NCBI RefSeq assembly: GCF_000308855.1 | Contig: NZ_BAGM01000117.1 | Span: 62,001 to 126,000 of the forward strand | Reading direction: 5' to 3' | DNA length: 64,000 bases | Origin: Nocardia veterana NBRC 100344 | GTDB lineage: Bacteria > Actinomycetota > Actinomycetes > Mycobacteriales > Mycobacteriaceae | Text below: more model-generated notes on this DNA | Told to the model about the DNA's origin: nothing | The model's database searches: none | What the model saw: the letters and a program-made list of their open reading frames with translations, nothing else | Position numbering within the stretch: the first letter of the stretch is position 1 | DNA letters: not shown here

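Noticed and set aside
24808..64000. The giant frame as an assembly artefact joining several genes
   Set aside because: Linkers are themselves typical Pro/Ala-rich protein sequence in the same frame, the RIDP motif spans units, and no start-codon-plus-ribosome-site pattern is evident at domain borders. Collapse or expansion at the 2.28-kb repeat remains possible and is noted in the findings.
1..64000. CRISPR arrays, tRNA or rRNA genes, insertion sequences
   Set aside because: No regularly spaced short repeats, no cloverleaf or rRNA-like segments and no transposase genes with terminal repeats were seen.

Overview
The window is high-GC actinobacterial DNA. Gene content and order point to the mycolic-acid Corynebacteriales, most likely Nocardia or a close relative. 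Positions 1 to about 14.7 kb carry a conserved chromosomal block in the order known from Mycobacterium tuberculosis: purN, a PerM/DUF6350 membrane protein, a 34-kDa-antigen/DUF5336 protein, sucD, sucC, an M23 peptidase, uvrD1/pcrA, the small AroQ chorismate mutase and pgi. A GNAT acetyltransferase and a succinate-semialdehyde dehydrogenase are inserted. Genus is inferred from this synteny and from the style of the downstream genes.

From 14.7 to 22.9 kb lie accessory metabolic and regulatory genes: a vapBC toxin-antitoxin pair with its own inverted-repeat operator, an ArsR-SRPBCC fusion behind a palindromic operator and an apparently leaderless promoter, a TetR/AidB-like acyl-CoA dehydrogenase operon divergent from an enoyl-CoA hydratase and a condensation-fold acyltransferase, and a MocR (GntR-aminotransferase) regulator divergent from a PNPOx-like flavoprotein.

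From 23.0 kb to the end of the window only two genes are present, both with type VII secretion (ESX/T7SS) hallmarks. The first encodes a 548-residue WXG100-like protein with a Pro/Ala-rich linker and a C-terminal domain that looks like a degenerate copy of a domain found in the second gene. The second is an enormous single reading frame that starts at 24808 and is still open at 64000: at least 13,064 codons, roughly 1.4 MDa, with its stop outside the window. I translated this frame by eye across the whole interval and met no stop codon.

The giant protein begins with a CpnT-like WXG100-type domain and membrane segments. It continues with a SecA-like ATPase, LuxR/GerE-type helix-turn-helix (HTH) modules, three zincin-like domains, a GHKL anti-sigma-kinase-like ATPase, an ADP-ribosyltransferase-like domain, a PP2C phosphatase, a sigma-region-2-like segment, a LacI-type HTH, a TraB/GumN-like domain, a DUF1023 alpha/beta hydrolase, four papain-like Cys-His(-Asp) domains, an MFS-like multi-pass membrane segment, an ECF-sigma-like domain with a zinc-finger anti-sigma motif, a second sigma-like domain, and finally about 17 tandem HTH modules that run off the window. 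A short motif (RIDPVAIxFG) recurs in the linkers.

Such a mix of secretion, toxin-type and transcription-regulation modules in one chain is the most striking content of the window. It may be a T7SS-linked polymorphic effector, a polyprotein, or a self-contained regulatory megaprotein; the sequence alone does not decide.
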